DNA of 64,000 nt from Streptomyces olivochromogenes (GTDB lineage: Bacteria; Actinomycetota; Actinomycetes; Streptomycetales; Streptomycetaceae), in contig NZ_KQ948454.1 of NCBI RefSeq assembly GCF_001514115.1, positions 231,634 to 295,633 of the forward strand, given 5' to 3'. Below, piece after piece: positions 45,404 through 55,553 of the stretch; within the stretch, counting starts at the first letter, position 1, and each line of letters starts with the position of its first letter. The notes under the pieces are model-generated. The model was given only the letters and a program-made list of their open reading frames with translations. It was not told the DNA's origin and searched no databases. A program made the translations under genes and the position numbers.

Positions 45404-46351
45404 ATGCTGCATCTACGTCTGATCAGCCCGGCCGACCGCACCGACGACGTCGTACGGCTGATCGAGAGGACCGTGGGCACGACCCATCTCGTCGTGCTCA
45501 CGGGCGCCGCCCGCAACCCGGCAGGGGACGTGGTGACGTGTGACGTCGCGCGTGAAGCGGGCGACGAACTGATCGGCGGGCTGCGGGAGATGGAGCTCGA
45601 CCGGACCGGGTCGATCGCCGTCGAGAACATCGATCTGTCGCTGTCGAAGCGCGCCGACAAGGCGGAGGACGAGGCGCCGGGCGAGAGTGCGGACGCGGTG
45701 CTGTGGGAGCACCTGGCCGACGCGACGCACGAGGAGTCGACGCTCTCGGTGACCTACGTCGCCTTCCTCACGCTCGCCACGATGATCGCGGCCTGCGGTG
45801 TGGTCCTCGACAACGCGATCCTGATCGTGGGCGCGATGGCGGTGGGCCCGGAGTTCGGGCCGCTGGCCGGCATCTGCACAGCGCTGGTCCAACGCGACCC
45901 TCGGCTGGCGTGGCGCTCCCTGAACGCGCTGCTCGTGGGCTTCGCGGTGGCGTTGGTGGTGACGGTCGGCTTCACGTACTTCATGGACGCGGTGGGCCTG
46001 TTCAGCGCGGTCAAGCTGGACGCCGAGCGGCCCAACACCAACTTCATCTACCGTCCCGACGCGTTCTCGTTCGTCGTCGCGGTCCTGGCCGGCGTGGCCG
46101 GCACCCTCTCGCTGACCTCGGCGAAGTCGGGCGCGCTGGTCGGTGTCGCCATCTCGGTGACCACGGTGCCGGCGGCGGCGAACGCTGCCGTGGCCTTCGC
46201 CTACGGCGAGTACCGGCAGGCCTGGGGCTCCAGCGAGCAGCTGCTGCTCAACCTGCTGGGCATCGTGCTGGCCGGTACGTTCACGCTGGTCGTCCAGAAG
46301 TGGCTCTGGGCCCAGCAGCGTGAGCGTACCGCCAGAACAGACCGGTTCTAG
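45404..46351 (+). CDS. DUF389 domain membrane protein
   Basis: A 315-residue protein. The first 110 residues are soluble ([32 protein letters not shown]), then about six transmembrane helices form the DUF389 domain ([77 protein letters not shown]). No biochemical role is settled for the family. TACCCT 7 bases before the ATG suggests leaderless expression. It converges with glmM, overlapping by 4 bases. Confidence 0.9.
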   Translation: MLHLRLISPADRTDDVVRLIERTVGTTHLVVLTGAARNPAGDVVTCDVAREAGDELIGGLREMELDRTGSIAVENIDLSLSKRADKAEDEAPGESADAVLWEHLADATHEESTLSVTYVAFLTLATMIAACGVVLDNAILIVGAMAVGPEFGPLAGICTALVQRDPRLAWRSLNALLVGFAVALVVTVGFTYFMDAVGLFSAVKLDAERPNTNFIYRPDAFSFVVAVLAGVAGTLSLTSAKSGALVGVAISVTTVPAAANAAVAFAYGEYRQAWGSSEQLLLNLLGIVLAGTFTLVVQKWLWAQQRERTARTDRF

Positions 46352-47706
46352 CCCAGCGCCGACTTCACCGCGTCCGCGAGCCGCCCCGCCACCGACCGCG
46401 CGTGGTCGATGTCGGCGGCCTCGACCATGACCCGGACGAGCGGCTCGGTGCCGGAAGGGCGCAGCAGCACCCGGCCGGTGGAGCCGAGTTCCCGCTCGGC
46501 CTCGGTGACCGCGGCCGCCAGTTCGGCGGAGCTGTTCACCCGCGAGCGGTCGACGTCGGGGACGTTGATGAGGACCTGCGGCAGCCGCTCCATGACGGAC
46601 GCGAGGTCCTGGAGCGTACGGCCGGTCTGGGCGATCCGGGCCGCCAGCAGCAGGCCGGTCAGCGTGCCGTCGCCGGTGGTGGCGTGGTCGAGGATGATCA
46701 CGTGCCCGGACTGCTCGCCGCCGAGCGCGTAGTTGTGCTCCTTCATCTCCTCCAGGACGTAGCGGTCACCGACCGCGGTCTGGATGAGGGAGACACCCTC
46801 GCGCTCCATGGCGAGCTTGAAGCCCAGGTTGGACATGACCGTCGCGACAACTGTGTCGGAGCGCAGTGCGGAACGCTCCCGCATCGCCAGCGCGATGACG
46901 GCCAGGATCTGGTCGCCGTCCACCTCGGCACCCGTGTGGTCCACGGCGAGGCAGCGGTCGGCGTCGCCGTCGTGCGCGATGCCGAGGTCGGCCCCGTGCT
47001 CGACGACGGCGGCCTTCAGGAGGTCGAGGTGGGTGGAGCCGCAGCCGTCGTTGATGTTCAGGCCGTCGGGCGAGGCGCCGATCGTGATGATCTCGGCACC
47101 GGCCTGCGTGAAGGCCTCGGGAGACACTCGGGCGGCGGCGCCGTGCGCCTCGTCGAGGACGACCTTCAGGCCGTCGAGGCGGTTCGGGAGCACGCCGAGG
47201 AGGTGGGCGACGTACTGGTCGAGCCCCTCGTCGTACCCGCGCACGCGCCCGACGCCGGCGCCGGTGGGCCGGTCCCAGGGCGCACCGGTGCGGTGCTCCT
47301 CGTACACGCCCTCGATCCTGTCCTCCAGCTCGTCGGCCAGCTTGTGGCCGCCGCGGGCGAAGAACTTGATGCCGTTGTCGGGCATGGCGTTGTGGCTGGC
47401 CGAGAGCATCACGCCGAGGTCGGCGCCCAGCGCACCGGTGAGGTACGCCACCGCGGGGGTGGGCAGCACACCGACGAGCAGGACGTCCACTCCCGCGCTG
47501 GCCAGGCCCGCGACCACGGCGGCTTCCAGGAACTCCCCGGACGCGCGCGGGTCCCGCCCGACCACTGCCACCGGCCGGTGGCCCTCGAACGTACCCGCCT
47601 CGGCCAGCACATGCGCCGCCGCCACGGAGAGACCGAGCGCCAGCTCGGCCGTCAGATCCGCGTTGGCGACACCGCGCACGCCGTCCGTGCCGAAGAGTCG
47701 TCCCAC
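46348..47706 (-). CDS. glmM: Phosphoglucosamine mutase
   Basis: A 452-residue enzyme converting glucosamine-6-phosphate to glucosamine-1-phosphate, the step after GlmS. The phosphoserine is Ser104 in [17 protein letters not shown]; the metal loop is [13 protein letters not shown], the sugar-binding loop GGEQSGHVI and the phosphate-binding loop [14 protein letters not shown]. It lies downstream of rpsI on the same strand, past a strong hairpin. Confidence 0.98.
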   Translation of the reverse strand: MGRLFGTDGVRGVANADLTAELALGLSVAAAHVLAEAGTFEGHRPVAVVGRDPRASGEFLEAAVVAGLASAGVDVLLVGVLPTPAVAYLTGALGADLGVMLSASHNAMPDNGIKFFARGGHKLADELEDRIEGVYEEHRTGAPWDRPTGAGVGRVRGYDEGLDQYVAHLLGVLPNRLDGLKVVLDEAHGAAARVSPEAFTQAGAEIITIGASPDGLNINDGCGSTHLDLLKAAVVEHGADLGIAHDGDADRCLAVDHTGAEVDGDQILAVIALAMRERSALRSDTVVATVMSNLGFKLAMEREGVSLIQTAVGDRYVLEEMKEHNYALGGEQSGHVIILDHATTGDGTLTGLLLAARIAQTGRTLQDLASVMERLPQVLINVPDVDRSRVNSSAELAAAVTEAERELGSTGRVLLRPSGTEPLVRVMVEAADIDHARSVAGRLADAVKSALG

Positions 47707-47806
47707 TGGTGTCCTCCTGATGAAGCTCAGTTTTCGGAAGTCATCCGATCATGCAAGCCTTTGAGCGCCTTGTGCCGTTATACGCCCTGAGCTGTGATAA
47801 ACGAAC

Positions 47807-47837
47807 GCCCCGGCGGCACACAGCGTGCCGCCGGGGC
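47807..47837 (-). terminator. Hairpin terminator after rpsI
   Basis: A perfect 12-bp stem (GCCCCGGCGGCA at 47807-47818, TGCCGCCGGGGC at 47826-47837), 33 bases after the rpsI stop. Confidence 0.85.
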
Positions 47838-47869
47838 GAACGGTCGTACGAATACGCAGCAGCCAGCGA

Positions 47870-48391
47870 TTAACGCTTGCTGTACTGCGGAGCCTTACGG
47901 GCCTTCTTGAGACCGGCCTTCTTGCGCTCGACCGCACGGTCGTCGCGCTTGAGGAAGCCGGCCTTCTTCAGGGCCGGGCGGTTGTTGTCGACGTCCGCCT
48001 CGTTCAGCGCGCGGGCGACACCGAGACGGAGCGCACCGGCCTGACCGGAGACGCCGCCACCCGAGATGCGGGCGATGACGTCGTAGCGGTTGTCGAGCTC
48101 GAGCACCTTGAAGGGCTCGTTGACTTCCTGCTGGTGCACCTTGTTGGGGAAGTAGTCCTCAAGGGTGCGACCGTTGATCTTCCACTTGCCGGTGCCCGGG
48201 ACGATCCGGACGCGGGCGATGGCGTTCTTGCGACGGCCCAGGCCGGCGGCCGGCTGCGGGTCGCCGAAGCGGCCCGCGAGCGACTCCGAGGTGTACTCGC
48301 CCTCGACGGGGACCTCGGACTCGGTGGTGTAGTTCTCGATGTCGACGAGCTCAGTCTCTTCGACCGGCTGCTCAACGGTGGTCTCGGCCAC
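47870..48391 (-). CDS. rpsI: 30S ribosomal protein S9 (uS9)
   Basis: A 173-residue protein with an acidic N-terminal extension of about 45 residues ([20 protein letters not shown]) typical of Streptomyces, then [17 protein letters not shown] and a basic C-terminal tail ending KAPQYSKR that reaches the ribosomal P site. It is the second gene of the rplM-rpsI operon. Confidence 0.97.
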   Translation of the reverse strand: MAETTVEQPVEETELVDIENYTTESEVPVEGEYTSESLAGRFGDPQPAAGLGRRKNAIARVRIVPGTGKWKINGRTLEDYFPNKVHQQEVNEPFKVLELDNRYDVIARISGGGVSGQAGALRLGVARALNEADVDNNRPALKKAGFLKRDDRAVERKKAGLKKARKAPQYSKR

Positions 48392-48436
48392 GATTCTCCT
48401 CAGATTCTTTTCTGTCTTAGGGGGTGGTGGCCGGAA

Positions 48437-48880
48437 CTACTGCGCGACCTGGGTGATCTCGAACGGGACCGGCTGCTGAGCAGCGTGCGGGTGGTTCTCG
48501 CCCGCGTAGACCTTCAGCTTCGAGAGCACCTGACGGCCCAGGGTGTTCTTGGGGATCATGCCCTTGATGGCCTTCTCGATGGCCTTCTCGGGGTTCTTGG
48601 CCAGCAGCTCGTCGTAACGGACGGAGCGCAGACCACCCGGGTAGCCGGAGTGGCGGTACGCCAGCTTCTGGGTCTTCTTGTTGCCGGAGAGGTGCACCTT
48701 GTCGGCGTTGATGATGATGACGAAGTCACCAGCATCGACGTGCGGCGCAAAGATCGGCTTGTGCTTGCCCCGCAGGATGTTCGCGGCAGTGGTGGCCAGA
48801 CGGCCCAGGACGACATCCTGGGCGTCGATGACATACCACTGGCGAGTGATGTCGCCGGGCTTGGGGCTGAACGTACGCAC
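48437..48880 (-). CDS. rplM: 50S ribosomal protein L13 (uL13)
   Basis: A 147-residue protein starting [27 protein letters not shown] and containing [18 protein letters not shown] and [22 protein letters not shown]. The GTG at 48880 gives the usual length; upstream in-frame ATG codons would extend it by 13 residues without reason. Confidence 0.97.
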   Translation of the reverse strand: MRTFSPKPGDITRQWYVIDAQDVVLGRLATTAANILRGKHKPIFAPHVDAGDFVIIINADKVHLSGNKKTQKLAYRHSGYPGGLRSVRYDELLAKNPEKAIEKAIKGMIPKNTLGRQVLSKLKVYAGENHPHAAQQPVPFEITQVAQ

Positions 48881-49062
48881 TTCGCAGCCTTCTTCTTCAG
48901 TGGATGGGTGCTGACACATGGCATCACTGAAGCGATCGTGCAGCTGGGGACGACAGTGCCGGGAACGATGCCCGTATGCCGCCCACTGGTAACTGCTCCA
49001 GGGAACCTACGTAGGGGCCTCTCGCGTGAGAACGACCAAGCCGATACGCATAACGAACTGTA

Positions 49063-49092
49063 AGAGTACCCGCGGTTGCCCGGACGGGTCAA
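49063..49092 (-). promoter_or_regulatory. Housekeeping-type promoter of rplM-rpsI
   Basis: On the minus strand TTGACC (49092-49087) is separated by 18 bases from TACTCT (49068-49063), a good HrdB-type promoter. The leader to the rplM start is about 175 bases, long enough to hold a regulatory structure. Beyond that, the 464-base gap holds nothing I can name except the -10 box near its far end. Confidence 0.65.
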
Positions 49093-49332
49093 AACGCGGG
49101 TTCGCGACCCGAGCACTCAGGGCCACGCGAGCAGTCCCTGTAAACAGAGTAAGGCAGTCCTTTCCTCCGCAACGGTCCGACTACCCGGCGTCACCCGACG
49201 GCCCGCACCTGGAAGCCTGCCGAAGCGTGTCGCACCAAGCACCCGGAGATGTCAGTTTTGCCCGTGCGCACTCAGGTCACGCTAGGGGCTCAAGTGCCCT
49301 CCGGTGCGGACCGCCACCCCCCGGACCCCGTC

Positions 49333-49338
49333 TAAGAT
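49333..49338 (+). promoter_or_regulatory. -10 element of a likely leaderless membrane-protein gene
   Basis: TAAGAT followed by 6 bases and the ATG at 49345, with no Shine-Dalgarno. Confidence 0.5.
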
Positions 49339-49344
49339 GCGCGC

Positions 49345-50226
49345 ATGAGTTATGGGCAGGGTGGGCAGGGGGAGCCTCCGTGGGATCCCTGGAAGCCTGG
49401 TTCTCAGCAACCCGATTGGGGACGTCGGAACCAGACTCCGGACTGGGCGGCACTCGCCGACGCGTCCGAGGCACGCAACCGGCGGCGCAGACTGCTGGTG
49501 ATCGTCGGCTCGGCGGTCGCCACGATCGCGGTCGGCGCTGCCGTCGCCGTGGCCGTCGTCTCCTCGAACGGGGACAACCAGGCCGGGAACACGCCCAGCA
49601 AGCTGCCCGTCACCGCGAGCATCCCGAGCGACAGCACGGCGCCGGTACCGACGTTCGCGCCGACCTCGGCGCCGCCGCCGCTGGATCCGATGGACTTCAT
49701 ATCCAGCGTGCAGAAGGACACCGCGCCGCTCAGCCCGGACATCCTCTTCCCCGGTTCCCAGCTCACGATGGGTGACCGCGTCTACCGCAAGGGCCCCACC
49801 GCCTCGACGACGAACTGCGCGTCGGCCGTGCAGGGCACGCTGCCCGCGGTGCTCAACAAGAACGACTGCACCCGGATGATGCGCGTCACCTACACCAAGG
49901 ACGGCGTCTCGGTGACCGTCGGCGTCGCGGTCTTCAACACCGCGGCCCAGGCGGTCAAGGCGAAGTCCGAGGCGGACAGCAAGAGCATCATCACCTCGCT
50001 GTCCGGCCAGGGCGTCGCCAACTTCTGCCGTACGGCGGTCTGCCGCTCGACCACCAACTCCTACGGCCGTTACGCCTACTTCACGCTGGCCGGCTTCAAC
50101 AACGGCAAGGACGTGACGACGAAGGACGCCAAGGTCTTCACGACCGGCGACGACCTGGCCGAGTTCGCCTTCCGCCAGATCCGCCGCCGCGGCGAGGCCC
50201 AGGCGTCGACGGCGGCCAACCAGTAA
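49345..50226 (+). CDS. Membrane-anchored hypothetical protein
   Basis: A 293-residue protein: a Gly/Pro/Trp-rich cytoplasmic start (PPWDPWKPGSQQPDWG), one transmembrane helix (LLVIVGSAVATIAVGAAVAVAVV, about 49-71), a Ser/Thr/Pro linker, then an outer domain of about 170 residues with four cysteines (CASAVQGTLPAVLNKNDCTRMMRVTYTKDG, FCRTAVCR). I do not recognise a function; the cysteines may form disulfides. Similar proteins are common next to rplM in streptomycetes. Confidence 0.82.
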   Translation: MSYGQGGQGEPPWDPWKPGSQQPDWGRRNQTPDWAALADASEARNRRRRLLVIVGSAVATIAVGAAVAVAVVSSNGDNQAGNTPSKLPVTASIPSDSTAPVPTFAPTSAPPPLDPMDFISSVQKDTAPLSPDILFPGSQLTMGDRVYRKGPTASTTNCASAVQGTLPAVLNKNDCTRMMRVTYTKDGVSVTVGVAVFNTAAQAVKAKSEADSKSIITSLSGQGVANFCRTAVCRSTTNSYGRYAYFTLAGFNNGKDVTTKDAKVFTTGDDLAEFAFRQIRRRGEAQASTAANQ

Positions 50227-50244
50227 CCGGCCGACCGCCGCCGT

Positions 50245-50279
50245 ACCCAGGACCTGGGACCCGGAACCTGGGACCCGGG
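50245..50279. repeat. Short tandem repeat between convergent genes
   Basis: ACCTGGGACCCGG occurs twice, at 50252-50264 and 50266-50278, after a CCCAGG-ACCTGGG hairpin. The segment can fold and may serve as a bidirectional terminator. Confidence 0.5.
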
Positions 50280-51032
50280 TCAGTTCTTCTTCATGCGCAG
50301 CCGGATCGGCACCAACGCCGACTCCAGCTGCGTCTTCAGTGTCATCTTCGAGACCCCCTCGGTCCGCTCCTCGAAGCGGATCGGGATCTCGACGGCGCTG
50401 TGCCCCGCCCGTACGGCCTTGTACTTCAGCTCGACCTGGAAGCTGTAACCGGCGCTGTCCAGCGTGGCCAGGTCGATGTCGCGCAGGGCCTGGGCCGACC
50501 AGAGGTTGAACCCGGCCGTGATGTCCCGGATCCGGGTGCCGAGCACGGTACGGGCGTACCGGTTGGCGAAGCGGGAGAGCAGGACGCGGTGCGTACCCCA
50601 GTCCTCGTCCAGCGAGCCGCCCTCGACGTACCGGCTGCCGATGACCAGCCCCACCCCGTTGGCCAGGGCCGTGCCGAGCATCCGGGGCACGGCCTCGACG
50701 GGGTGGCTGCCGTCGGCGTCCATCTGGACGACGTACTCGGCGCCCTCGTCGAGCGCGAGGCTCATCCCGGCCGCGTAGGCGCGCCCGAGCCCGTCCTTCT
50801 CGGTGCGGTGCAGCACGCTCATCCGGCGCCGCCCCTTGGTGTTGTACTTCTCCGCCAGCTCGTCGGCGATCCTGCCGGTGCCGTCCGGGCTGGAGTCGTC
50901 CACGATCTTCAAGTGAAGCCCGTCGAGCGGCAGTTGAAGCACCGCTTCCGCCATCCGCGGCAGGTTGGCCGCCTCGTTGTAGGTCGGCATCACCACAGTG
51001 ACGGCAGTGCCCGCCCCCAGGTTGTTCGTCAT
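50280..51032 (-). CDS. Polyprenol-phosphate-mannose synthase (GT2)
   Basis: A 250-residue family 2 glycosyltransferase of the Ppm1/Dpm1 type, which transfers mannose from GDP-mannose to polyprenyl phosphate on the inner membrane face. It has VVMPTYNEAANLP, the DD motif in KIVDDSSPDGTG, and the metal-binding VVQMDADGSHPVEAVPRML, then a C-terminal amphipathic end (TLKTQLESALVPIRLRMKKN). The ATG at 51032 has AAGGGAA upstream. Its product is the donor used by membrane GT-C enzymes, two of which lie directly upstream, so they probably work together. Confidence 0.9.
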   Translation of the reverse strand: MTNNLGAGTAVTVVMPTYNEAANLPRMAEAVLQLPLDGLHLKIVDDSSPDGTGRIADELAEKYNTKGRRRMSVLHRTEKDGLGRAYAAGMSLALDEGAEYVVQMDADGSHPVEAVPRMLGTALANGVGLVIGSRYVEGGSLDEDWGTHRVLLSRFANRYARTVLGTRIRDITAGFNLWSAQALRDIDLATLDSAGYSFQVELKYKAVRAGHSAVEIPIRFEERTEGVSKMTLKTQLESALVPIRLRMKKN

Positions 51033-51133
51033 TTCCCTTTCCCTCCCCATATGTCGCTTATGTAGTCTTAAATTCCCCCTCCCTCGGCGGGCGGCCGTGT
51101 CCGGCACGGCACCCGGAGGGAAAGGTGCTGCGC

Positions 51134-52762
51134 TCAGCTGTAGATCTTGCGGTGGGCGACGTCTTCCTTCTTGTCCGTAGTCCCGCCCGTGGCCGCCTTG
51201 GCGGTCCGCTCGAGCAGGACGAGCGTGAGGCCCTCCAGCTCGCGGGTCTTCACTACGCGGAAGTTGCGCCGGACCGCGGTCGCCGTCGCCTTGGGCATAC
51301 CGCTGAGCGGCTGTCCTTCGCGCATGGTCGACACCAGCCACAGCCGGTCCGCGTCCGCCAGGCACTTCGCGGGCTGCGGGCACTGCTTGGCGCCGAAGGA
51401 GCCCAGCTCCTGCGGGGTGCGGTACATGAGCACGTCCCGCGGGCGGCCCTTGTCGTCGCGCAGCTCGTAGGCCATGGCCCGGCGCTCCGACAGCTTCCCG
51501 CTGAACACGATCCCGTCGCCCTTGCGCTGCCCGGCCTCGACAAGGTGCGCGGCGCCGTGGAAGTCGGGCTCCCCGAGCGCGTTCTCACGGGTCTCACGGA
51601 TGCCCGGCAGCGCCTGCCAGGCGAGCCCGGCGACCACCGCCACGGCGAGCACCCAGCCGAACCCGCGCCGGGCCGCCGCCCCCGTGCCCGCCTTCGCCCC
51701 GGCCACCGGTCCGGCGATCCGGCAGACCGCGACCGCCGCGAGCAGCACCCAGGCGGGCGCCGTGAACAGCAGATACCACGGCAGGAAGAGGTGCAGCTGG
51801 GACGCGGTGACATACGTCGCCAGCGGCGGCAGCACGATCCACACCGCCAGCGCAGGCGCCCACCGGCCCGCGAAGACCATACCCAGCGCGCCGAGCGCCA
51901 TCACCGGCCCGGCCACCGCCCACGACCCGAAGAGGTTCTTCGGAAAGTCGACCAGATCCTTCAGGACCGGGTCGCCCCAGTCGATCTGCCCGCTCTGGCG
52001 CGACCCCTGGATGACCATCGGAGCGACGAAGCACAGGCCGAGGGTGCCGGCCGCCGCGTACGCCCAGCCCACGATCCGGTCCCCCGAACGCCGGGCCTTC
52101 AGGACCATCGTGAGATGCGCGCCGAGCACCGCGAGCGAGGCCAGCTGGCTCCAGCCGATCATCGGCACGGTGAAGGTGTAACCCACCCACACCTTGAAAC
52201 TCGGCCGCTCCAGCGCCCTGGCGAGCAGCAGCGTCGACAGGAGCACGGCGGCCACGGCGAAGGCGTACGGCCTGATCTCCTGCCCGTAGCGCGTCACCGT
52301 GGGCACCACGGCGAACAGGAAGCCCGCGAGCAGCCCGGTCTGCGTGGTGAACAGCCGCCGTCCGAGCAGGGCGAGCAGCCCGGCCGAGGAGGCCATGGCC
52401 ACGGCCCCCGGGATGCGCATCGCGGTCGGTGAGTCCCCGGCGAGGGAGACCCAGAAGTGCATCAGCACGTAGTACGGCGCGAGCACCACGTCGCTGGAGC
52501 GGATCAGCCGGCTCAGGTCGTGGAGGGAGAGCGACGCCGCCCACCAGGTGGCGTGCTCGTCGCGCCACAGCTCCCGGTGGCCGATCCCGCGCAGGATCAG
52601 CGCCAGCGCGGCGGCGGAGGGCAGCAGGAAGGCGAGGAGGGCGGCGAGTCGCCCGCCGTCGTCACGCGTCTGCTGCTCGGCCTCACGCCGGGCCCGCCGC
52701 CCACCGGAACCGGCGGACGCCTCGGAGACGGGCGTGTACCCGGCCGTCGTCGTGCCGCTCAT
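51134..52762 (-). CDS. Membrane glycosyltransferase, GT39/GT-C type (second copy)
   Basis: A 542-residue protein with a basic cytoplasmic start and about 11-12 predicted helices. The first outer loop contains RELWRDEHATWW with the acidic pair typical of GT-C mannosyltransferases and arabinosyltransferases that use lipid-linked sugars. A soluble C-terminal domain follows (GIVFSGKLSERRAMAYELRD, VLMYRTPQELGSFGAKQCPQPAKCLADADRLWLVS). It overlaps the preceding gene by 4 bases. The acceptor is unknown; a surface glycan or glycoprotein is likely. Confidence 0.88.
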   Translation of the reverse strand: MSGTTTAGYTPVSEASAGSGGRRARREAEQQTRDDGGRLAALLAFLLPSAAALALILRGIGHRELWRDEHATWWAASLSLHDLSRLIRSSDVVLAPYYVLMHFWVSLAGDSPTAMRIPGAVAMASSAGLLALLGRRLFTTQTGLLAGFLFAVVPTVTRYGQEIRPYAFAVAAVLLSTLLLARALERPSFKVWVGYTFTVPMIGWSQLASLAVLGAHLTMVLKARRSGDRIVGWAYAAAGTLGLCFVAPMVIQGSRQSGQIDWGDPVLKDLVDFPKNLFGSWAVAGPVMALGALGMVFAGRWAPALAVWIVLPPLATYVTASQLHLFLPWYLLFTAPAWVLLAAVAVCRIAGPVAGAKAGTGAAARRGFGWVLAVAVVAGLAWQALPGIRETRENALGEPDFHGAAHLVEAGQRKGDGIVFSGKLSERRAMAYELRDDKGRPRDVLMYRTPQELGSFGAKQCPQPAKCLADADRLWLVSTMREGQPLSGMPKATATAVRRNFRVVKTRELEGLTLVLLERTAKAATGGTTDKKEDVAHRKIYS

Positions 52763-54531
52763 CGCTTGACCCAGATCCGGTAGGCGTTCTCACCGTTGCT
52801 CGTCATGTACGGGAAAACGGCGGCCAGACGGTAGTGCGTATTGCCCTCGAGCCCCTTCTTGACCGCCTCGTACGTCGCCGGGGTCACCGCGCCGTGCATC
52901 ACGATCACGTCGAAGCGCCCGTCGCGCACCGCCTGCTCGAAGGCGTCGGGGCCGGTGAGCTGCTTGCCGTCCTTGCCTTGGTAGTCCATGTAGTAGGTGC
53001 TCTGCCACTGGTTCCACCCGGTGACGTCCCGCAGGTAGTACGCGGGCACCTCCTGCTCCTCGGCCAGGTAGGAGCCCTTCTTGTCGACGTGGACCACCGT
53101 ACGGAGATAGGACACCATCGGCGCGGCGTCCGGGAAGCTGTACACCCGCTGCGCCTGCACCATGCCGAACACCAGCGCGAGGACGTAGACCAAGATCCCG
53201 AGCTGCGGATGTCGAAAGTGCGGGCCGACGAGCCGGGCCATGCCGAGGCCCGCCATGGGCGCGGCGAAGAGCAGGCCGAAGCCGACGTGCTTGTGGAGCG
53301 AGACCCCAGTCTGCAGATGGATCTGGTATGCCGGTGCCAGCAGCGCGGTGCCGGTGAGCACCAGGCCGAGCGCGGCGCGCCGCACCCGCCCGGCGGTCGC
53401 CCCCTCGATCCACGGCATCTCGCCCATCCGCCCGCGCAGCGTGTACGCCACCGAGCCGAAGATCGCCGCGACGAAGACCAGGCCGCCCCACTCGGCGCTG
53501 CGCTCCAGCAGCGTCATGGCGGAGTCGGCGCCCTTGGCCCGGTTGGTGGTGGTGGAGCTGATGCCGCCGAGCGGCCCGGAGAGGACGTACCCGGCGGCGA
53601 GCAGCGCCCCGATGCCCGCTCCCAGGAACACACCGCGGCCCAGGGCCTTCACCCCACGGTGCCGGTGCGCGGTGACCACCGCGAGCAGCACGAGCGTCGG
53701 CAGATACAGGCCGGAGGCGTACTTCACCCCGAAGGCCAGGGCGGCCGGGGGCGCGGCGAGCAGGACGGCCGCCGAGCGCATCCGGTCGGTGCGGACGACG
53801 GCGTACATCGACAGGGCGAGCAGGAAGATCGCGGCGGCGTCGTAGGTGGCGAAGTTGCCGAGCACCGTCGTCGACTGCAGGACGGAGAAGAGCGCGGCCG
53901 CGCCGATCGCCGCCCGCAGGTTGAACAGGCGCCGGGTCACCGCGTACAGCAGCCCGGTGGCGGCCAGCATGAACAGCAGGCTGACGACGCGAACGCCGGT
54001 GAGTCCGAAGTACGAGTCCACGGCGGCGGCGAGCACCGGGTACAGCTTCGGGTGGCCCGAGAAGTAGGCCGCGAAGTCGACCGGCAGCTTGGTGCCGTGC
54101 AGCAGGTTGTTCAGCTCGTAGTGGCCGGACGCGACGTAGAGCGCCTCGTCCTCGAAGGCCGTCCCGCGCAACCGCAGCGAGAGCCCGGCCTGCACCAGAA
54201 GCAGGCAGCCCAGCACTCCGCGTCCGAGCAGCTTGCCGCGCCGGTTGTCCACGGCCCAGGAGGACTCGGGGACGGCGGGCAGGGTGTAGCCGGGGTCGGC
54301 CTCGGGCTCGGGCTCGGGTGCGGGCTCCGGCTCGGGCGCGCGAACCGGCGTTTCCGGCGGGGCTTCCGCGTACGGGTCGTACGTCTCGTAGTACGGCGGA
54401 TATGTCTGCTGCTGAGGCGGCCAGGCGTACGAGTCCTGCCCGTACGACTCCTGCTGGTATTCCTGGTACTGCTGCTGGTAGTCCCGATCGGCCCACGTGG
54501 GCTGCTGGGGCGGCGGCTGTCTGCTGCTCAT
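52759..54531 (-). CDS. Membrane glycosyltransferase, GT39/GT-C type (first copy)
   Basis: A 590-residue multi-spanning protein. The first 105 residues are a low-complexity tail rich in Gln, Tyr and Pro (for example RDYQQQYQEYQQESYGQDSY) followed by Glu-Pro repeats. The membrane part begins near residue 110, with the GT-C acidic pair in GTAFEDEALYVASGHYE. The C-terminal outer domain has KGSYLAEEQEVPAYYLRDVTGW and GRFDVIVMHGAV. It overlaps its neighbours on both sides by 4 bases. It is paralogous in layout to the next gene, but the sequences differ. Confidence 0.88.
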   Translation of the reverse strand: MSSRQPPPQQPTWADRDYQQQYQEYQQESYGQDSYAWPPQQQTYPPYYETYDPYAEAPPETPVRAPEPEPAPEPEPEADPGYTLPAVPESSWAVDNRRGKLLGRGVLGCLLLVQAGLSLRLRGTAFEDEALYVASGHYELNNLLHGTKLPVDFAAYFSGHPKLYPVLAAAVDSYFGLTGVRVVSLLFMLAATGLLYAVTRRLFNLRAAIGAAALFSVLQSTTVLGNFATYDAAAIFLLALSMYAVVRTDRMRSAAVLLAAPPAALAFGVKYASGLYLPTLVLLAVVTAHRHRGVKALGRGVFLGAGIGALLAAGYVLSGPLGGISSTTTNRAKGADSAMTLLERSAEWGGLVFVAAIFGSVAYTLRGRMGEMPWIEGATAGRVRRAALGLVLTGTALLAPAYQIHLQTGVSLHKHVGFGLLFAAPMAGLGMARLVGPHFRHPQLGILVYVLALVFGMVQAQRVYSFPDAAPMVSYLRTVVHVDKKGSYLAEEQEVPAYYLRDVTGWNQWQSTYYMDYQGKDGKQLTGPDAFEQAVRDGRFDVIVMHGAVTPATYEAVKKGLEGNTHYRLAAVFPYMTSNGENAYRIWVKR

Positions 54532-55553
54532 GGTGTGGTCACGTCGAATCCGAAGCGGGGGTCGGCGGCCTGCTCGCGGAAGGTGCGGGCGGAGGCCGGA
54601 CCGCTGGTGATGCGCCAGTCCGCTTCCTTGTCGATGTCGAACCAGACGAAGCCGATCACGTCGTTGTGCGCGGCCAGCCCCTGGAAGAGGTTGGTGATGT
54701 CGGCGGGTTTACGCTCCCCGGCCTCGGCCGCCGTCTCCGCGATGATCATGGGCTTCTTGGTGAAGGCGCGGATCTGGCTGGCGGTGGGCCCGTAGAGGGT
54801 GCGGTAGGTGGAGGGGCCGTAGCGGGCGAAGTAGCCGATGACGCCGACCCAGTCGACGTACTCCTCGCCCGGCCAGTACGGCTTCAGGCGCACGTTCGGC
54901 GCCGGGTTGATCACGTTCGGGCTCCACACCCAGATGACCTGGGTGGCGCCCTCCTGGTCGAAGAGGTCGTGGACGTGCCGGTACGCGGCGACGAACTGCG
55001 CAGCGGTGGCCTTCTTCGTCCCCCACACGTACCAGAAGCCGTTCATCTCGTGCGCGAAGCTGATCGCCACCGGCAGATTGAGCTCCTTGACGGAGCGCGC
55101 GTAGTCACGGATGTACGCGTCCTGGGAGCCGGACGCGATCTGCTTGAGCGTCTTGTCGTAGGGCTCCCAGGCGATGAAGGGCAGCGCCTTGTAGTTCCAG
55201 GCGTTCCGCACGGCGGCCGTCTCGTACTGGTCACCCCAGGCCGAGTAGAACTCGACCAGGTTGGGCTTCTTGCCCGCGGCCTTCGCGAAGGCGTCGACGT
55301 TCTTCATACTGGCCGGCGCCCCGACGGCGGCGACACCTAGGTACTTCTTCGAGGGTTGCAGCAACGGGCGTACGTCATAAGGGAGGTCGGGCTTGGTCGC
55401 CTCGGCGGGCGCCTCGGTGACCCCCAGGCTGGGTTCCGCCGCCTTGCCCTGGGCCCGTCGGTACTCGTCCCGGCCCTGCTCGGAGAACGTGCTGCAGCCG
55501 GCGAGGAGTGCGCCGGCGAGCAGGACTGCCGCCAGCGCACGAAAACGACTCAT
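54528..55553 (-). CDS. GH26-family glycoside hydrolase lipoprotein
   Basis: A 341-residue exported lipoprotein (lipobox LLAGC, Cys20). The catalytic barrel has the GH26/clan A signs: acid/base Glu169 in ISFAHEMNGFWYVWG, then VIWVWSPNVINPAP, and nucleophile Glu273 in KKPMIIAETAAEAGE. Family 26 enzymes mostly cut beta-mannan or mixed-linkage beta-glucan. Placed between a cellulose-synthase-like gene and two glycosyltransferases, it may trim or release the polymer they make rather than digest food. It overlaps both neighbours (4 bases and 1 base). Confidence 0.87.
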   Translation of the reverse strand: MSRFRALAAVLLAGALLAGCSTFSEQGRDEYRRAQGKAAEPSLGVTEAPAEATKPDLPYDVRPLLQPSKKYLGVAAVGAPASMKNVDAFAKAAGKKPNLVEFYSAWGDQYETAAVRNAWNYKALPFIAWEPYDKTLKQIASGSQDAYIRDYARSVKELNLPVAISFAHEMNGFWYVWGTKKATAAQFVAAYRHVHDLFDQEGATQVIWVWSPNVINPAPNVRLKPYWPGEEYVDWVGVIGYFARYGPSTYRTLYGPTASQIRAFTKKPMIIAETAAEAGERKPADITNLFQGLAAHNDVIGFVWFDIDKEADWRITSGPASARTFREQAADPRFGFDVTTP

